A stretch of DNA of 64,000 nucleotides from Micromonospora sp. H61 (GCF_018070325.1 NZ_JAGPXY010000025.1:24923-88922), one strand, 5' to 3'. Shown: positions 39,342 to 48,960, numbered from the stretch's first letter. The notes: generated by a model from the letters alone, not told the origin. A program made the numbers and translations.

Positions 39342-39893
39342 TCAGTCGGTGCGGCGGCGGCCGAAGAGCATGGCCACCCCCATCGCCGCGGCGACGAGCA
39401 CGAGACCGGCCGCCGCGAACGGCCACCAACCGGTGCCCGACCCGCCGTCCACCGGCTTGGTCACCGCGACCGGCGCGGGCGCCGGCGGTGATTGCGCCGC
39501 CTTCGCCTGGACCGTGGCGGTGGCCTTGCTCTGAAGTGGAGCGGGGGAGTTCACTGACACCTTCCACGTGCCGGTGGAGAGCACCGGGCCGCTGCTGTAG
39601 AAACCGTGCCCCTCGGGCTGCGGTTCGAGCTGCACCGGCCCGACCCGCTGCCCGTCCGGGCCGGTGGCGGTGAGGACCAACCGCACCACCTGCTCCAGCC
39701 GGCGGCCATCGGCGTAGGTGGCCTGGATGGTGACGCCCTGAGCCCCGTCGCCGGCCACGGTGAGTTTGAGCTTGTCGGCCTGCGCCGCCGGGGCGGCCTG
39801 AGCAGCCTGCGCCGCCGGGGCGGCGGCGGACAGGGTCAGGGCCAGTCCGACGAACACGGCGGCCAGCACCTTGCGGATACCCGTCACGGACAT
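39342..39893 (-). CDS. Small exported protein with C-terminal membrane anchor
   Basis: The 183-residue product has an N-terminal signal peptide (VLAAVFVGLALTLSAAAPAA, cleavage near AQA), a domain of about 90 residues (LKLTVAGDGAQGVTIQATYA; SSGPVLSTGTWKVSVNSPAP), a Pro/Ala linker and a C-terminal helix (WWPFAAAGLVLVAAAMGVAM) ending in basic residues. It should be anchored outside the membrane. The middle looks like an Ig/CopC-type beta fold, but I cannot assign it. GGAGGAG lies directly before the ATG; a GTG two codons later (39887) has better spacing. It follows the large ThuA-type gene on the same strand and may be cotranscribed with it. Confidence 0.7.
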   Translation of the reverse strand: MSVTGIRKVLAAVFVGLALTLSAAAPAAQAAQAAPAAQADKLKLTVAGDGAQGVTIQATYADGRRLEQVVRLVLTATGPDGQRVGPVQLEPQPEGHGFYSSGPVLSTGTWKVSVNSPAPLQSKATATVQAKAAQSPPAPAPVAVTKPVDGGSGTGWWPFAAAGLVLVAAAMGVAMLFGRRRTD

Positions 39894-39958
39894 CTCCTCC
39901 CTACCGATGAGGGAGGCCCCTCCCCGACGCCGCAGCGCCGGGGAGGGGCCTCGTCGGA

Positions 39959-42900
39959 TCAGAGCTGACGACCGGGTGCCAGCCGGGTGGCATCGCCACC
40001 GAGCCGCCCGGTGCCCTTGACCGAGTCGCCGTCGTTCGCCTTGACCCCGGCCTTGCTGGCCGCGCCGCCGAGCCGAACGATCATGGCGTCGGCGTCCCGG
40101 ATCAGGACGTCTCGAACCTCCGCCTCGGGCACCAGCGTGGCATCGCTGGCGAGCGTCCGGAACGCGGTCAGCTGCCGGACGGCAGCCTTGTCGTCGCCGG
40201 CCGCCTCGGACGCGCGAACAGCGTCGAGCTTGTTCGACAGCTGCTTGTGCGCCTTGGTCGAGAGCCGCCCCGTCGCCTTGAACCGGTCCAGCAGACTCTG
40301 CATGTCCCGGAACGAGGTGGTGACGAAGAACCGGACCGTCGAGGTGGTCTTGTTGCCCGCCTTGTCGGTAGCGGTCACGGTCAGCTCGTGCAGGCCGAGC
40401 GACAGGTCGTACATGGCCTGCAGAGTGCCGCTGGTGTACGCCTGGCCGTCGAGCTGACCGACCACGCTCGCGATGCCCGAGGTCGGGTCGACGGCCTGCC
40501 AGGCCACCCGGACGTCCTGGCTGTCGCCGTAGAGCTGACCGTCGGCCAGCCCGGACACCAGCAGCGTCGGCTTGGTGCCGTCGATGCGCAGCACCGCCGA
40601 CTTCAGCGTCTCGACGTTGCCCGCCTTGTCCGCCGAACGGAACAGCAGCTCGTGCTGCCCGTCACCGGTCACCTCGATCGGCGTCGAGTACGGCGCCCAC
40701 GCGCCACCGTCCAGCGACCACTCCACCGTCTTGACGCCGGAACCGGCGTCGGTGGCGGCCAGCACGACCGGGATCGTCCCGTCGTGCCAACCGGCGTCGT
40801 TAGCCGGAGCGAACGTCGCCGAGGTCACCGGCGCGGTGGCGTCGATCTTGACCGAGACGGTCTTGGTCGCCTCCACGTTGCCGGCCTTGTCCGTCGAGCG
40901 GAACCGGAGCTCGTGCTCGCCGTCCCCGCTGACGGCCACCGGAGCGGTGTACGCCGTCCAGGTGGTGGCCCCGTCCAGCTGGTACTCCGTACCGGCGAGC
41001 CCGCTACCGCCGGCCTCGTCGGCACCGGTGAGCGTGATCGTCACCGGCCCGGTGTGCCACCCGTCGGTCGGGGTGCCGGAAACCGCCGAGGTGGTCACCG
41101 GCGCCGTCTCGTCGGCCACCTCCGTGCTGAGCCGGAAGTAGTCGAACGAGGCGGTCTTCGACGCCGTCTGGTTGGCGCCGAGGGTGAACAACCCGACCTT
41201 CGGGGTTGCCCCGACCGCGCTGTTGGTCAGCGTCTCCAACGCGGTCCAGGTCGTCCCGTCGGCCGAGTACGACGCGGTGAACGTGTCGCCCGTGCGGGCC
41301 AGCCGCAGGTGCCACACCGCCGAGGTCAGGTTGCCCGCCTCGGGCTGCGGGTTCTGGACCACCCCGGCGATCTCGCTGCGGAACTCGATCCGCCGCGTCA
41401 CCGCCTGGCCGGCCTGGTTGTCCGCGATGAAGTCGAGCTTCACGTAGTTGTCGTCGTCCGCCTGCACGAGCAGACCGGCCTGCTGGTACTGCTCGTTCAG
41501 CAGGCTGCCGTCGACCTTCGTCTCCAGGGTCCAGTCGCCGGACGGCGCGGTCTGGAGGATGAAGTTCTTCGGCCCGGTGTTGTCGGTGCCGTAGATGTCA
41601 CCGTTGGGCACGTCGATCCGCAGCGCGCCATCGGTGACCCGGTAACCGCTCGGGTCCTCCCGCGTCACTGCGTCCCACCGGCACTTGTCCAACGTGCTAC
41701 CGGTGAACTCGTCCGACGGGTCGACCGGGCCGGCCGGAGCGTCCGGCGTGACCTGGAACGAGTCGAACGCGGCGTCGACAACCGGCGCCTCGGTGCCTCC
41801 GTTGAGCGCGAAGACCCCGATCCGCGGGTTGGTGATGCCCTCGAGCGCGGCCGAACGGCCGACCGGGGTGAAGGTCTGCCCGTCGGCCGAGACGGCCGCG
41901 GTCAGGTTCGTCCCGTCGCTGGTGATCCGCAGGTACACGGTGTCACCCGCCGGTGCGGCGGTCCTGTCGTCGGCCTCGTTGCGCGGCGTGCCGGCCGTCT
42001 CCCGAATGAACTCCACCGCCCGGCTGCCGTTGTACAGCAGGTCCAGCTTGGCGTAGTTGTCGTCGTCGCCGTACACCAGCAGGCCGGCCTGCTGGTAGTT
42101 GGCCGTCACCGGCAGGGTGACCTTGGTGGTCATCTCCCACGCGCCGGTCGGGGCCGCCTGGAGCACCAGGTTGGTGGCGTCGTTGCGAGCGCCGTAGAGG
42201 TCACCCACGCCGGTGGGCAGCCGCAGGGCACCGCCACTGAGCGAGTAGAGCTGGTTCTCCCGGACGACGCTGGTCCAGCGCTCCTTGTCGAGGCTGTTGC
42301 CGTTGAAGTCGTCCGAACGCGCCCCGAAGCAGGACGTGTCCGGCGCGTCGACCCGCACCGGCACCGTGGCGTACGACTTGGCGCCCTTGCTGTCGGTCAC
42401 CGTGAGGGTGGCCGTGAAGGTGCCCGGGCTGGTGTAGGTGTGGCTGGCGTCCAGTGTGGTCGCCGAGCCTCCGTCACCGAAGTCCCAGGCGTACGTCAAC
42501 GGGGTGTCGCCCTCGGCGTCGGTGGCCGTGCCGTCGAAGGCGACGGTGACCGGTGCGGTGCCGGTGGCCGGGGTGGCAGTGGCGCTGACCACCGGCGGCC
42601 CGTTCTCGGTGACACCGCGGCCGACGAAGTCCATCCAGTTGACGTTGAACAGCGAACCCGTTCCGCCGTTCGGATCGCGGGCCAGGAAGTACAGCGAGCC
42701 GCTCGCAGCGCCGGTGACCGGTGCGCTCACGTCCGTGTACGTCTGCCACGCGCCGGTCGACGGTACGACGGCCGTGGCGACCACCGGTCCGTCAACGGCA
42801 CCCGCGCGCACCTCGATCCGACCACCAGCGGCGGCGGAGGCGGCCCGGAACCGGATCTCGGTGATGTTTGTCAGGTCCGCCGGGGCGACCGACCACCAGT

Positions 42901-45790
42901 CACCGTCCTCGATGAACGCGATGCTCTGGCCGCCACCGGCGGTGTCGGCGCCGGCCTCCCGCTGCACGCCGGGGTCTCCACCGCCGGTGCTCACCGGGGC
43001 ACGCCCGGTGGCGGTGAAGTACTCGGCCTGCTTCTGCTTCGGCTGCAGAACCTCGATCTGCCGACCGGTCAGGGCACCGGCGCCGCCGGCACCACCCTCG
43101 TCGGTGTAGGTCGCCTCGAAGACCGCGAAGACGTTCGCCTCGGCGCCGTGCCCGGAGGCGAGCGACGTCTGGACGGTGCCGGTGCAGCCGGTGTGCTGCT
43201 CCAGCGGGTGGGCGTGCTCGTCGTGACCGAGCAGCACCTGAAGCTGCACCCGGTCACAGTCGATCTGCCCGTCCTCGGGGTCGGTCACCTTGATCGAGTA
43301 GCGGACCTGGTCACCCCAGTTGAAGAAACCGCCGTCCGGTGGGAACTCGATGGAGACCGTCGGGGCGGTGTTGCCCACGGTGACCGGCACGTTGGCCACC
43401 GCGGTCCGGCCCTTGGGGTTGGTGACGGTGAGCTGGGCGGTGTAGTTGCCCGCCGTGGCGTACGTGTGGGTCGGGTTGGCCTCGGTCGAGGTCTGCCCGT
43501 CGCCGAACGTCCAGGCGTAGGTGAGCGTGCCACCGTCCGGGTCCCGGGAGCCGGCGCTGGAGAAGGTCACCGTCAACGGCGCCGGACCCGAGGTCGGGTT
43601 GGCGGACGCCGCGGCGATCGGGGCGCGGTCACCGGCGGTGTAGTCGATCCGGTAGACGCCCGAGTTGTCGTTGTTGCCGCCGAAGCCGCTGCCCCACTCG
43701 ATCAGGTACAGCGCCCCGTCCGGGCCGAACTCGAAGTCCATCGGCCGGACCATGCTCATGCCGGTGAGCAGCTGGTTGATGTCCACCAACGACTTGCCGT
43801 CGGGGGTCAGCTGCATGGTGTACATCTTGTTCTGGTTCCACTCGCCGAGCAGAGCCTTGCCGTCGTAGTACGCCGGCCACTTGCGGTTCGAGTTCAGGTC
43901 GGCGTCGTAGCGGTAGACCGGGCCGCCCATCGGGGCGCCGCCGCCACCGATCTCCGGGTAACGCGCGTCACCGGCGTACCCGTAGTCGACGGTCGCCGGG
44001 ACCACCGGCGGGAGGTTGGTCAGGCCCGTGTTGTTTGGCGAGTTGTTCACCGGGGCGGCGCAGTCGAACTTCGGACCGCTCGGGCCGGACGGGAACGTGT
44101 AGTCGTTGTACGCCTCGTTCGTGCCCGTGCAGTACGGCCAGCCGTAGTTGCCCGGGGTGACGACGTTCCACTCGACCAGACCGCGGGGGCCCCGGTTCGG
44201 GTTGTCCGCGTTGGCGTCCGGTCCGTAGTCCGCGACGTACAGGGTGTTGGTCTTCGGGTCGGTGCCGATCCGGAACGGGTTGCGGAAGCCCATCGCGTAG
44301 ATCTCGGGACGGGTCTTCTCGGTGCCCGCCGCGAAGAGGTTGCCCGCCGGAACGGTGTACGTCCCGTCGTCCTCCGGGTGGATCCGGATCACCTTGCCGC
44401 GCAGGTCGTTGGTGTTGCCGGAGGTGCGCTGCGCGTCGTAGTCCTGGCGCCCTGCCCGCTCGTCGATCGGCGTGTACGAGTTCGACTCGAACGGGTTGGT
44501 GTTGTCACCGGTGGCCAGGTACAGGTTGCCGTCGCCGTCGAAGGCCATGCTGCCGCCGGCGTGGCAGCAGGTGTTGCGCTGCGTGTCGACCCGCAGCACC
44601 TGCTTCTCGCTGGCCAGGTCGATGGTGTCGCCGGTCACCGTGAACCGGGACAGCAGGTTGCGGGTGACCCCGTCGTTCGGGGCGTAGTACAGGTACACCC
44701 AGTTGTTGGTGGCGAAGTCCGGGTCGAGCCGGATGCCGATGAGACCGTCCTCGTTACCGGTGAAGACGTCCAGGTCGACGGCGGTGACGGTGTTGCCGGT
44801 GTCCGGCTTCACGATCTGCACGCGACCGTCGCGCTCGATGTAGAAGACCCGCCCGTCGGGGGCGACATCCAGCTCCATCGGGTTGCTGGTGTTGCTGTCC
44901 AGCGTGACCTTCTCGAAGTTCGAGGTCTTCGAGGCGCCGCAGTCGGCGTTCTCGACGCCGGCCGCGGTGCGGATGCCGCCGAGCAGGTGGGAGAGGAACT
45001 CGGGCTCGGCGTACGACTCCCGGGTGTGCCCGCCGCCGGTGTACCAGGAGCGGCCACCGTCGTAGTCCTGACACCAGGCGATCGGGTGGTCCGCACCCAT
45101 CGCGCCGGCACCGGCGGTGTAGCTCTTCTCGTCCAGGCTGGCCAGCACGTGCACGTCCGGCCGGGGGTTGGTCTGGTAGTTGTACCACTCGTCGAAGCGG
45201 GACCACCGGTCCGGCAACCCGGCCGTGGACGGGTGCGCGTGGTCCTCCACCTTGACAGTGGCCTGCTGGTTCTGCGGGTGGTTGGCGAAGTACGCGCCGA
45301 CCAGGTCGCCGTACCAGGCCCAGCTGTACTCGGTGTCCGACGCGGCGTGGATGCCGACGTAGCCGCCGCCGGCCTTCACGTAGCGCTCGAACGCCGCCTG
45401 CTGGTCGGCGTTGAGCACGTCGCCGGTGGTGGAGAGCCAGATCACCGCCTTGTACTTCGCCAGGTTGGCGTCGTTGAATGCGGCGCCGTCCTCGGAGTTG
45501 TCCACGGTGAATCCGTTGTCGACGCCGAGCTGCTGGATGGCGGCGACGCCGGTGGGGATGGAGTCGTGCCGGAAGCCGGCGGTCTTGGAGAAGACGAGGA
45601 CGGAGAAGGGATCGGCCGCGGCCTTTGGCGCCTTCGGCGCCACCTGGCTGACCGGGGCTGCGGCTTTCGCATCCCGTGGGGGAACCTGGGCGGCCGCCTG
45701 CGCGGGCGCGCCGAACAGGGTGGTCGAGGCCATGGCCAGGGAGATCAGGGTTGCGGTGATGGGTAAGCGGGCACGACGAGAACGGGACAC
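39959..45790 (-). CDS. Secreted multidomain ThuA / glucose-sorbosone dehydrogenase-like protein
   Basis: A 1,943-residue exported protein. The GTG at 45790 follows ACAGGAGGCG and leads into a signal peptide (RLPITATLISLAMASTTLFG then APAQA). Approximate modules: ThuA-like, 62-275 (SVLVFSKTAGFRHDSI; GGGYVGIHAASDTEYSW); GSDH-type six-blade propeller, 290-715 (HAGGSMAFDGDGNLYLATGD; GFRNPFRIGTDP); PKD, 723-805; CBM6-like, 910-1057; PKD, 1063-1147; two DUF1349-like concanavalin folds, 1160-1348 and 1362-1558; three Ig-like repeats, 1567-1820; FIMAH-like helical domain, 1823-1903. It probably oxidises or binds extracellular sugar polymers; the substrate is unknown. An AT-rich patch with a TTTGT/ACAAA inverted repeat lies upstream. 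Confidence 0.88.
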   Translation of the reverse strand: MSRSRRARLPITATLISLAMASTTLFGAPAQAAAQVPPRDAKAAAPVSQVAPKAPKAAADPFSVLVFSKTAGFRHDSIPTGVAAIQQLGVDNGFTVDNSEDGAAFNDANLAKYKAVIWLSTTGDVLNADQQAAFERYVKAGGGYVGIHAASDTEYSWAWYGDLVGAYFANHPQNQQATVKVEDHAHPSTAGLPDRWSRFDEWYNYQTNPRPDVHVLASLDEKSYTAGAGAMGADHPIAWCQDYDGGRSWYTGGGHTRESYAEPEFLSHLLGGIRTAAGVENADCGASKTSNFEKVTLDSNTSNPMELDVAPDGRVFYIERDGRVQIVKPDTGNTVTAVDLDVFTGNEDGLIGIRLDPDFATNNWVYLYYAPNDGVTRNLLSRFTVTGDTIDLASEKQVLRVDTQRNTCCHAGGSMAFDGDGNLYLATGDNTNPFESNSYTPIDERAGRQDYDAQRTSGNTNDLRGKVIRIHPEDDGTYTVPAGNLFAAGTEKTRPEIYAMGFRNPFRIGTDPKTNTLYVADYGPDANADNPNRGPRGLVEWNVVTPGNYGWPYCTGTNEAYNDYTFPSGPSGPKFDCAAPVNNSPNNTGLTNLPPVVPATVDYGYAGDARYPEIGGGGAPMGGPVYRYDADLNSNRKWPAYYDGKALLGEWNQNKMYTMQLTPDGKSLVDINQLLTGMSMVRPMDFEFGPDGALYLIEWGSGFGGNNDNSGVYRIDYTAGDRAPIAAASANPTSGPAPLTVTFSSAGSRDPDGGTLTYAWTFGDGQTSTEANPTHTYATAGNYTAQLTVTNPKGRTAVANVPVTVGNTAPTVSIEFPPDGGFFNWGDQVRYSIKVTDPEDGQIDCDRVQLQVLLGHDEHAHPLEQHTGCTGTVQTSLASGHGAEANVFAVFEATYTDEGGAGGAGALTGRQIEVLQPKQKQAEYFTATGRAPVSTGGGDPGVQREAGADTAGGGQSIAFIEDGDWWSVAPADLTNITEIRFRAASAAAGGRIEVRAGAVDGPVVATAVVPSTGAWQTYTDVSAPVTGAASGSLYFLARDPNGGTGSLFNVNWMDFVGRGVTENGPPVVSATATPATGTAPVTVAFDGTATDAEGDTPLTYAWDFGDGGSATTLDASHTYTSPGTFTATLTVTDSKGAKSYATVPVRVDAPDTSCFGARSDDFNGNSLDKERWTSVVRENQLYSLSGGALRLPTGVGDLYGARNDATNLVLQAAPTGAWEMTTKVTLPVTANYQQAGLLVYGDDDNYAKLDLLYNGSRAVEFIRETAGTPRNEADDRTAAPAGDTVYLRITSDGTNLTAAVSADGQTFTPVGRSAALEGITNPRIGVFALNGGTEAPVVDAAFDSFQVTPDAPAGPVDPSDEFTGSTLDKCRWDAVTREDPSGYRVTDGALRIDVPNGDIYGTDNTGPKNFILQTAPSGDWTLETKVDGSLLNEQYQQAGLLVQADDDNYVKLDFIADNQAGQAVTRRIEFRSEIAGVVQNPQPEAGNLTSAVWHLRLARTGDTFTASYSADGTTWTALETLTNSAVGATPKVGLFTLGANQTASKTASFDYFRLSTEVADETAPVTTSAVSGTPTDGWHTGPVTITLTGADEAGGSGLAGTEYQLDGATTWTAYTAPVAVSGDGEHELRFRSTDKAGNVEATKTVSVKIDATAPVTSATFAPANDAGWHDGTIPVVLAATDAGSGVKTVEWSLDGGAWAPYSTPIEVTGDGQHELLFRSADKAGNVETLKSAVLRIDGTKPTLLVSGLADGQLYGDSQDVRVAWQAVDPTSGIASVVGQLDGQAYTSGTLQAMYDLSLGLHELTVTATDKAGNKTTSTVRFFVTTSFRDMQSLLDRFKATGRLSTKAHKQLSNKLDAVRASEAAGDDKAAVRQLTAFRTLASDATLVPEAEVRDVLIRDADAMIVRLGGAASKAGVKANDGDSVKGTGRLGGDATRLAPGRQL

Positions 45791-45895
45791 GCCGCCTCCT
45801 GTGTCGTAGTGACAGAGCTCGCGGGAGTCGGCTCGCCGAAGGCCGTCCCTGATGGAGCCGGTGGTCACACCGTGTCAGGGTGCCCCCACCGACAT

Positions 45896-45916
45896 TTTGT
45901 CGAATCGCTGAACAAA
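45896..45916. promoter_or_regulatory. Operator-like inverted repeat in an AT-rich patch
   Basis: TTTGT (45896-45900) and ACAAA (45912-45916) flank an 11-base centre inside the most AT-rich stretch of this region (about 45893-45924). It lies about 110 bases upstream of the large secreted-protein gene on the minus strand. It may be a repressor site or part of that gene's promoter. The rest of the interval 45917-46067 shows nothing else. Confidence 0.3.
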
Positions 45917-46067
45917 TTAATTCGGCTGGCTCGATGTCGGGCAAGATGCGGACGGGTAACGGTTCTGCAACGGGGGGCGACATTCCGAACAGGACCGTAT
46001 GAAGTGCCCCATTGGATCTCGCTCGTTTTGACGCGGCCCGCCGGCCGGCCACCGCCGACCCCGCGCC

Positions 46068-46096
46068 TTGGCAGGCCGGCGGATCTGTCGTACGGT
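46068..46096 (+). promoter_or_regulatory. Predicted thi operon promoter
   Basis: TTGGCA (46068-46073) and TACGGT (46091-46096) are 17 bases apart. Transcription would start near 46103, directly before the TPP riboswitch, as expected for riboswitch control. Confidence 0.7.
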
Positions 46097-46108
46097 GACA
46101 CGCAAGTA

Positions 46109-46198
46109 ACCCACGGGAGCCCGGTGCACCGGGCTGAGAGGGGGGCTGACAGCCCCCGACCGTCGAACCTGATCCGGGTAATGCCGGCGCAGGGAGGA
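46109..46198 (+). promoter_or_regulatory. TPP riboswitch (THI element)
   Basis: The conserved blocks are present in order: ACGGGAGCCCGG, the GCACCGGGCTGAGAGG core with the invariant CTGAGA (46134-46139), a GGGGGCT/AGCCCCC variable stem, then ACCGTCGAACCTGATCCGGG and TAATGCCGGCGCAGGGAG, with invariant CCTGATC and TAATGCC. It ends within 10 bases of the thiE GTG. Its last bases (AGGGAGGAGC) contain the ribosome binding site, so control is most likely at translation initiation: TPP binding hides the site. Confidence 0.96.
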
Positions 46199-46206
46199 GC
46201 GTTGCC

Positions 46207-46833
46207 GTGCCGTCCCTGGGGCGATTGCATCTCATCACCGACACCCGACCGGGTCGCGACCCACTCGCCGTGGTTCGCGCCGCCCTCACAGTGGCCCACG
46301 CCGATCTGGTGGTGCAGGTCCGGGTCGAGGATTCCGCCACCGACCGCGAGGCGTACGACCTGACCCGGCGGGTGCTCGCGCTCTGCGCGTCGTACCGGGC
46401 GACCTGCCTGGTCAACGACCGGTTGCACGTGGCGCTGGCGGTGGGCGCCGCCGGTGGGCACGTCGGCGCCGACGACCTGCCGGTCGCCGCCGCCCGCCGG
46501 GTGCTCGGCCCCACCGGTGTACTGGGCGCCACCGCTCGCGCGCCGGGCCCGGCGCGCGAGGCCGTCGCGGCGGGCGCCAGCTACCTGGGCGTCGGGCCGT
46601 GTCACACCACCAGCACCAAGACCGGCCTGCCGGACCCCATCGGGCCCGCCGGGGTGCGCGCCGTCGTCGACGCCGTCGACGTCCCGGTCATCGCGATCGG
46701 CGGAGTGACCGCCGCCCGGGTGCCGGCGCTGCGGGCCGCCGGGGCGTACGGAGTGGCGGTGGTCGGTGCCGTCTCCGCCGCCGCCGACCCGGCACGGGCA
46801 ACCGCCGAGCTGATCGAGGCCCTGACGTGCTGA
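46207..46833 (+). CDS. thiE: Thiamine-phosphate synthase ThiE
   Basis: Joins HMP-PP and thiazole phosphate to thiamin phosphate. The 208-residue TIM barrel shows the NDR motif at residues 70-72 (CLVNDRLHVALAVGAAGGHV), GADDLPV and the phosphate loop GVGPCHTTSTKTGLPDPIGP. The usual Q-x-R-E-K block reads QVRVED (residues 37-42), so the conserved Lys appears replaced by Glu. First gene after the riboswitch; it overlaps thiO by seven bases. A second ThiE-like gene lies downstream in the same operon. Confidence 0.9.
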   Translation: MPSLGRLHLITDTRPGRDPLAVVRAALTVAHADLVVQVRVEDSATDREAYDLTRRVLALCASYRATCLVNDRLHVALAVGAAGGHVGADDLPVAAARRVLGPTGVLGATARAPGPAREAVAAGASYLGVGPCHTTSTKTGLPDPIGPAGVRAVVDAVDVPVIAIGGVTAARVPALRAAGAYGVAVVGAVSAAADPARATAELIEALTC

Positions 46834-47993
46834 CCGGCCGGTTCCCGTCACCGCCGTCGAGCGACCGGGTCCGGCCGGACGTGGCAGTGGTGGGTGCGGG
46901 GCCGATCGGGCTGGCGATCGCCTGGCGTTGCGCCGCGCGCGGGCTGCGGGTGGTGGTGCACGATCCGGCGCCCGGCTCGGGGGCGTCGGCGGTGGCAGCC
47001 GGCATGCTCTCCCCGGTCGCCGAGGCGTACTTCGGCGAGCGGCAGTTGACCGGGTTGCTGCTGGCGTCCGCCGCCCGCTGGCCGGCGTTCGCCGCCGAGT
47101 TGACCGAGACGACCGGAGTCGAGATCGGCTACCGGACCGATGGCACCCTGATGGTCGGGCTCACCGGCGACGACCTGGCCGAGGCGCGCCGGCTGTGGGC
47201 GTACCAGCAGGGGTTGGGCCTGCCCGTGACGCCGCTGCGCCCCAGCGAGCTGCGCGACCGCGAACCGGCGCTCGCCCCACGGGTGCGCGGCGGCGCGCTC
47301 GCGCCCACCGACCATCAGGTCGACCCCCGGCTGCTGGTGCCGGCGCTGCGCACGGCCGCGCAGCGGGCCGGCGCGGCGCTCGTGCCGCAGCCGGTCCGGA
47401 GTTTGTCCGATGTGGACGCACCGGTAACCGTTGTCGCCGCCGGCTGCGGGGCCGCCGCGCTCACCGGCCTGCCGGTGCGGCCGGTGAAGGGCCAGATCCT
47501 CCGGCTGCGCGCGCCCGACGGCGTCGCGCCGGGCTTCCGGCACGTGATCCGGGGGTACGCCGACGGCGAGCACGTCTACCTGGTGCCCCGCGCCGACGGT
47601 GAGGTAGTGCTCGGCGCGACTGTCGAGGAGCGCTCGGACACCACTGTCACCGCCGGCGCTGTGCAACGGCTGCTGCGCGCCGGGGTCGACCTGCTGCCCG
47701 AGCTGGCCGAGTACGACCTGGTCGAGGCGGTCGCCGGGCTGCGCCCGGGCACCCCGGACAACGCGCCGATCCTCGGGCCGCTGCCCGACCGACCGGACGT
47801 CCTGGCCGCCACCGGGCACCACCGGCACGGCATCGTGCTCACCCCGATCACCGCCGACCTGATCGCCGACCTGGTGCTCGGCGGCGTACCCGACCCGCTG
47901 CTCGCGCCCTTCCGGGCCGACCGCTTCGGCGGTGCCGCGGTGGCCGCGTCGGGCGGACCTGAACCGACGATGGAGGGGGACCTGTGGAGTTGA
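46827..47993 (+). CDS. thiO: Glycine oxidase ThiO
   Basis: FAD-dependent oxidase that turns glycine into the iminoacetate used for thiazole synthesis. The GTG at 46827 gives 388 residues (MLTGRFPSPPSSDRVRPDVA). The FAD motif is VVGAGPIGLAIAWRCAARGL (about residues 22-41). C-terminal blocks include PVKGQILRLRAPDG, YLVPRADGEVVLGATVEE and the ATGHHRHGIVLTPITADLIA end. It overlaps thiE and thiS, so coupled translation is expected. Confidence 0.93.
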   Translation: MLTGRFPSPPSSDRVRPDVAVVGAGPIGLAIAWRCAARGLRVVVHDPAPGSGASAVAAGMLSPVAEAYFGERQLTGLLLASAARWPAFAAELTETTGVEIGYRTDGTLMVGLTGDDLAEARRLWAYQQGLGLPVTPLRPSELRDREPALAPRVRGGALAPTDHQVDPRLLVPALRTAAQRAGAALVPQPVRSLSDVDAPVTVVAAGCGAAALTGLPVRPVKGQILRLRAPDGVAPGFRHVIRGYADGEHVYLVPRADGEVVLGATVEERSDTTVTAGAVQRLLRAGVDLLPELAEYDLVEAVAGLRPGTPDNAPILGPLPDRPDVLAATGHHRHGIVLTPITADLIADLVLGGVPDPLLAPFRADRFGGAAVAASGGPEPTMEGDLWS

Positions 47994-48184
47994 CGGTGAA
48001 CGGGGCCGGGCGCAGCGTCGCCGCCGGCGCGTCAGTGGCGGACCTGGTCCGCGACATCGTGCCGCACCCACGTGGGGTGGCGGTCGCTGTCAACGGCGAG
48101 GTGGTGCCCCGGACCGGCTGGCCGGCCCGGGCACTGCGCGACGGTGACCGCGTCGAGGTGCTCACCGCGGCGCAGGGCGGGTGA
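47984..48184 (+). CDS. thiS: Sulfur carrier protein ThiS
   Basis: A 66-residue ubiquitin-like carrier of the thiazole sulfur. It starts from a GTG (MELTVNGAGRSVAAGASVAD), shows GVAVAVNGEVVPRTGW and ends in the required Gly-Gly (LTAAQGG). It overlaps both neighbours. The adenylating enzyme ThiF needed to charge it is not in this cluster. Confidence 0.95.
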   Translation: MELTVNGAGRSVAAGASVADLVRDIVPHPRGVAVAVNGEVVPRTGWPARALRDGDRVEVLTAAQGG

Positions 48185-48960
48185 GCGGCGTGCCGTTCGA
48201 ACTGGGTGGAGAGACCTTCACCTCACGGCTGATCCTCGGCACCGGCGGCGCCGCGAACCTGCACGTCCTGGAGCAGGCGATCCGGGCGTCCGGCACCGAG
48301 CTGGTCACCCTGGCGCTGCGCCGGGTGGGCACGGCGCCGGGCTCCACCGGTGGGCTGCTGGAACTGCTGGACCGGTGCGGCGTACGCCTGCTGCCGAACA
48401 CCGCCGGCTGCCACACCGCCACCGAGGCGACAAAGGTGGCCCGGTTGGCCCGGGACGCGTTCGACACCGACTGGGTCAAGCTGGAGGTGATCGGCGACGA
48501 GCGGACGCTGCTGCCCGACGGGGTGGAGCTGCTCCGCGCCGCCGAGGAGTTGGTCGCCGACGGCTTCACGGTGCTGCCGTACACCAGCGACGACCCGGTG
48601 CTCGCCCGCCGCCTCGCCGACGTGGGCTGCGCCGCGGTGATGCCGGCCGGCTCCCCGATCGGCTCGGGGCTCGGCATCGGCAACCCGCACCACATTCGAC
48701 TCATCCGGCAGGGCGTGGACGTGCCGGTGATCCTCGACGCCGGCATCGGCACCGCGTCCGACGCGGCGCTGGCCATGGAGCTGGGCTGTGACGGGGTGCT
48801 GCTGGCGAGCGCTGTCACCCGGGCGGCCGACCCGGTGGCGATGGCCACCGCGATGCGGTACGCGGTGGAGGCGGGCCGGCTGGCGGCCCAGGCCGGCCGG
48901 ATCGAGCGCCGCTTCCACGCGCTCGCCTCCACCCCCGACGAGGGAAGACCCGAGCTGTGA
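48181..48960 (+). CDS. thiG: Thiazole synthase ThiG
   Basis: Condenses deoxyxylulose phosphate, iminoacetate and ThiS thiocarboxylate into thiazole phosphate. The 259-residue protein shows FTSRLILGTGGAANLHVLEQ, LLPNTAGCHTATEATKVARL, the Schiff-base Lys in DTDWVKLEVIGDE and the phosphate motifs MPAGSPIGSGLGIGNPHHIR and LDAGIGTASDAALAMELGCD. Both ends overlap neighbouring genes by four bases. Confidence 0.96.
   Translation: MSGVPFELGGETFTSRLILGTGGAANLHVLEQAIRASGTELVTLALRRVGTAPGSTGGLLELLDRCGVRLLPNTAGCHTATEATKVARLARDAFDTDWVKLEVIGDERTLLPDGVELLRAAEELVADGFTVLPYTSDDPVLARRLADVGCAAVMPAGSPIGSGLGIGNPHHIRLIRQGVDVPVILDAGIGTASDAALAMELGCDGVLLASAVTRAADPVAMATAMRYAVEAGRLAAQAGRIERRFHALASTPDEGRPEL

Noticed and set aside
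40247..45766. Long open frame on the plus strand opposite the ThuA/GSDH gene
   Set aside because: The minus strand has a signal peptide, ribosome binding site and many recognisable domains; the plus frame is its shadow.
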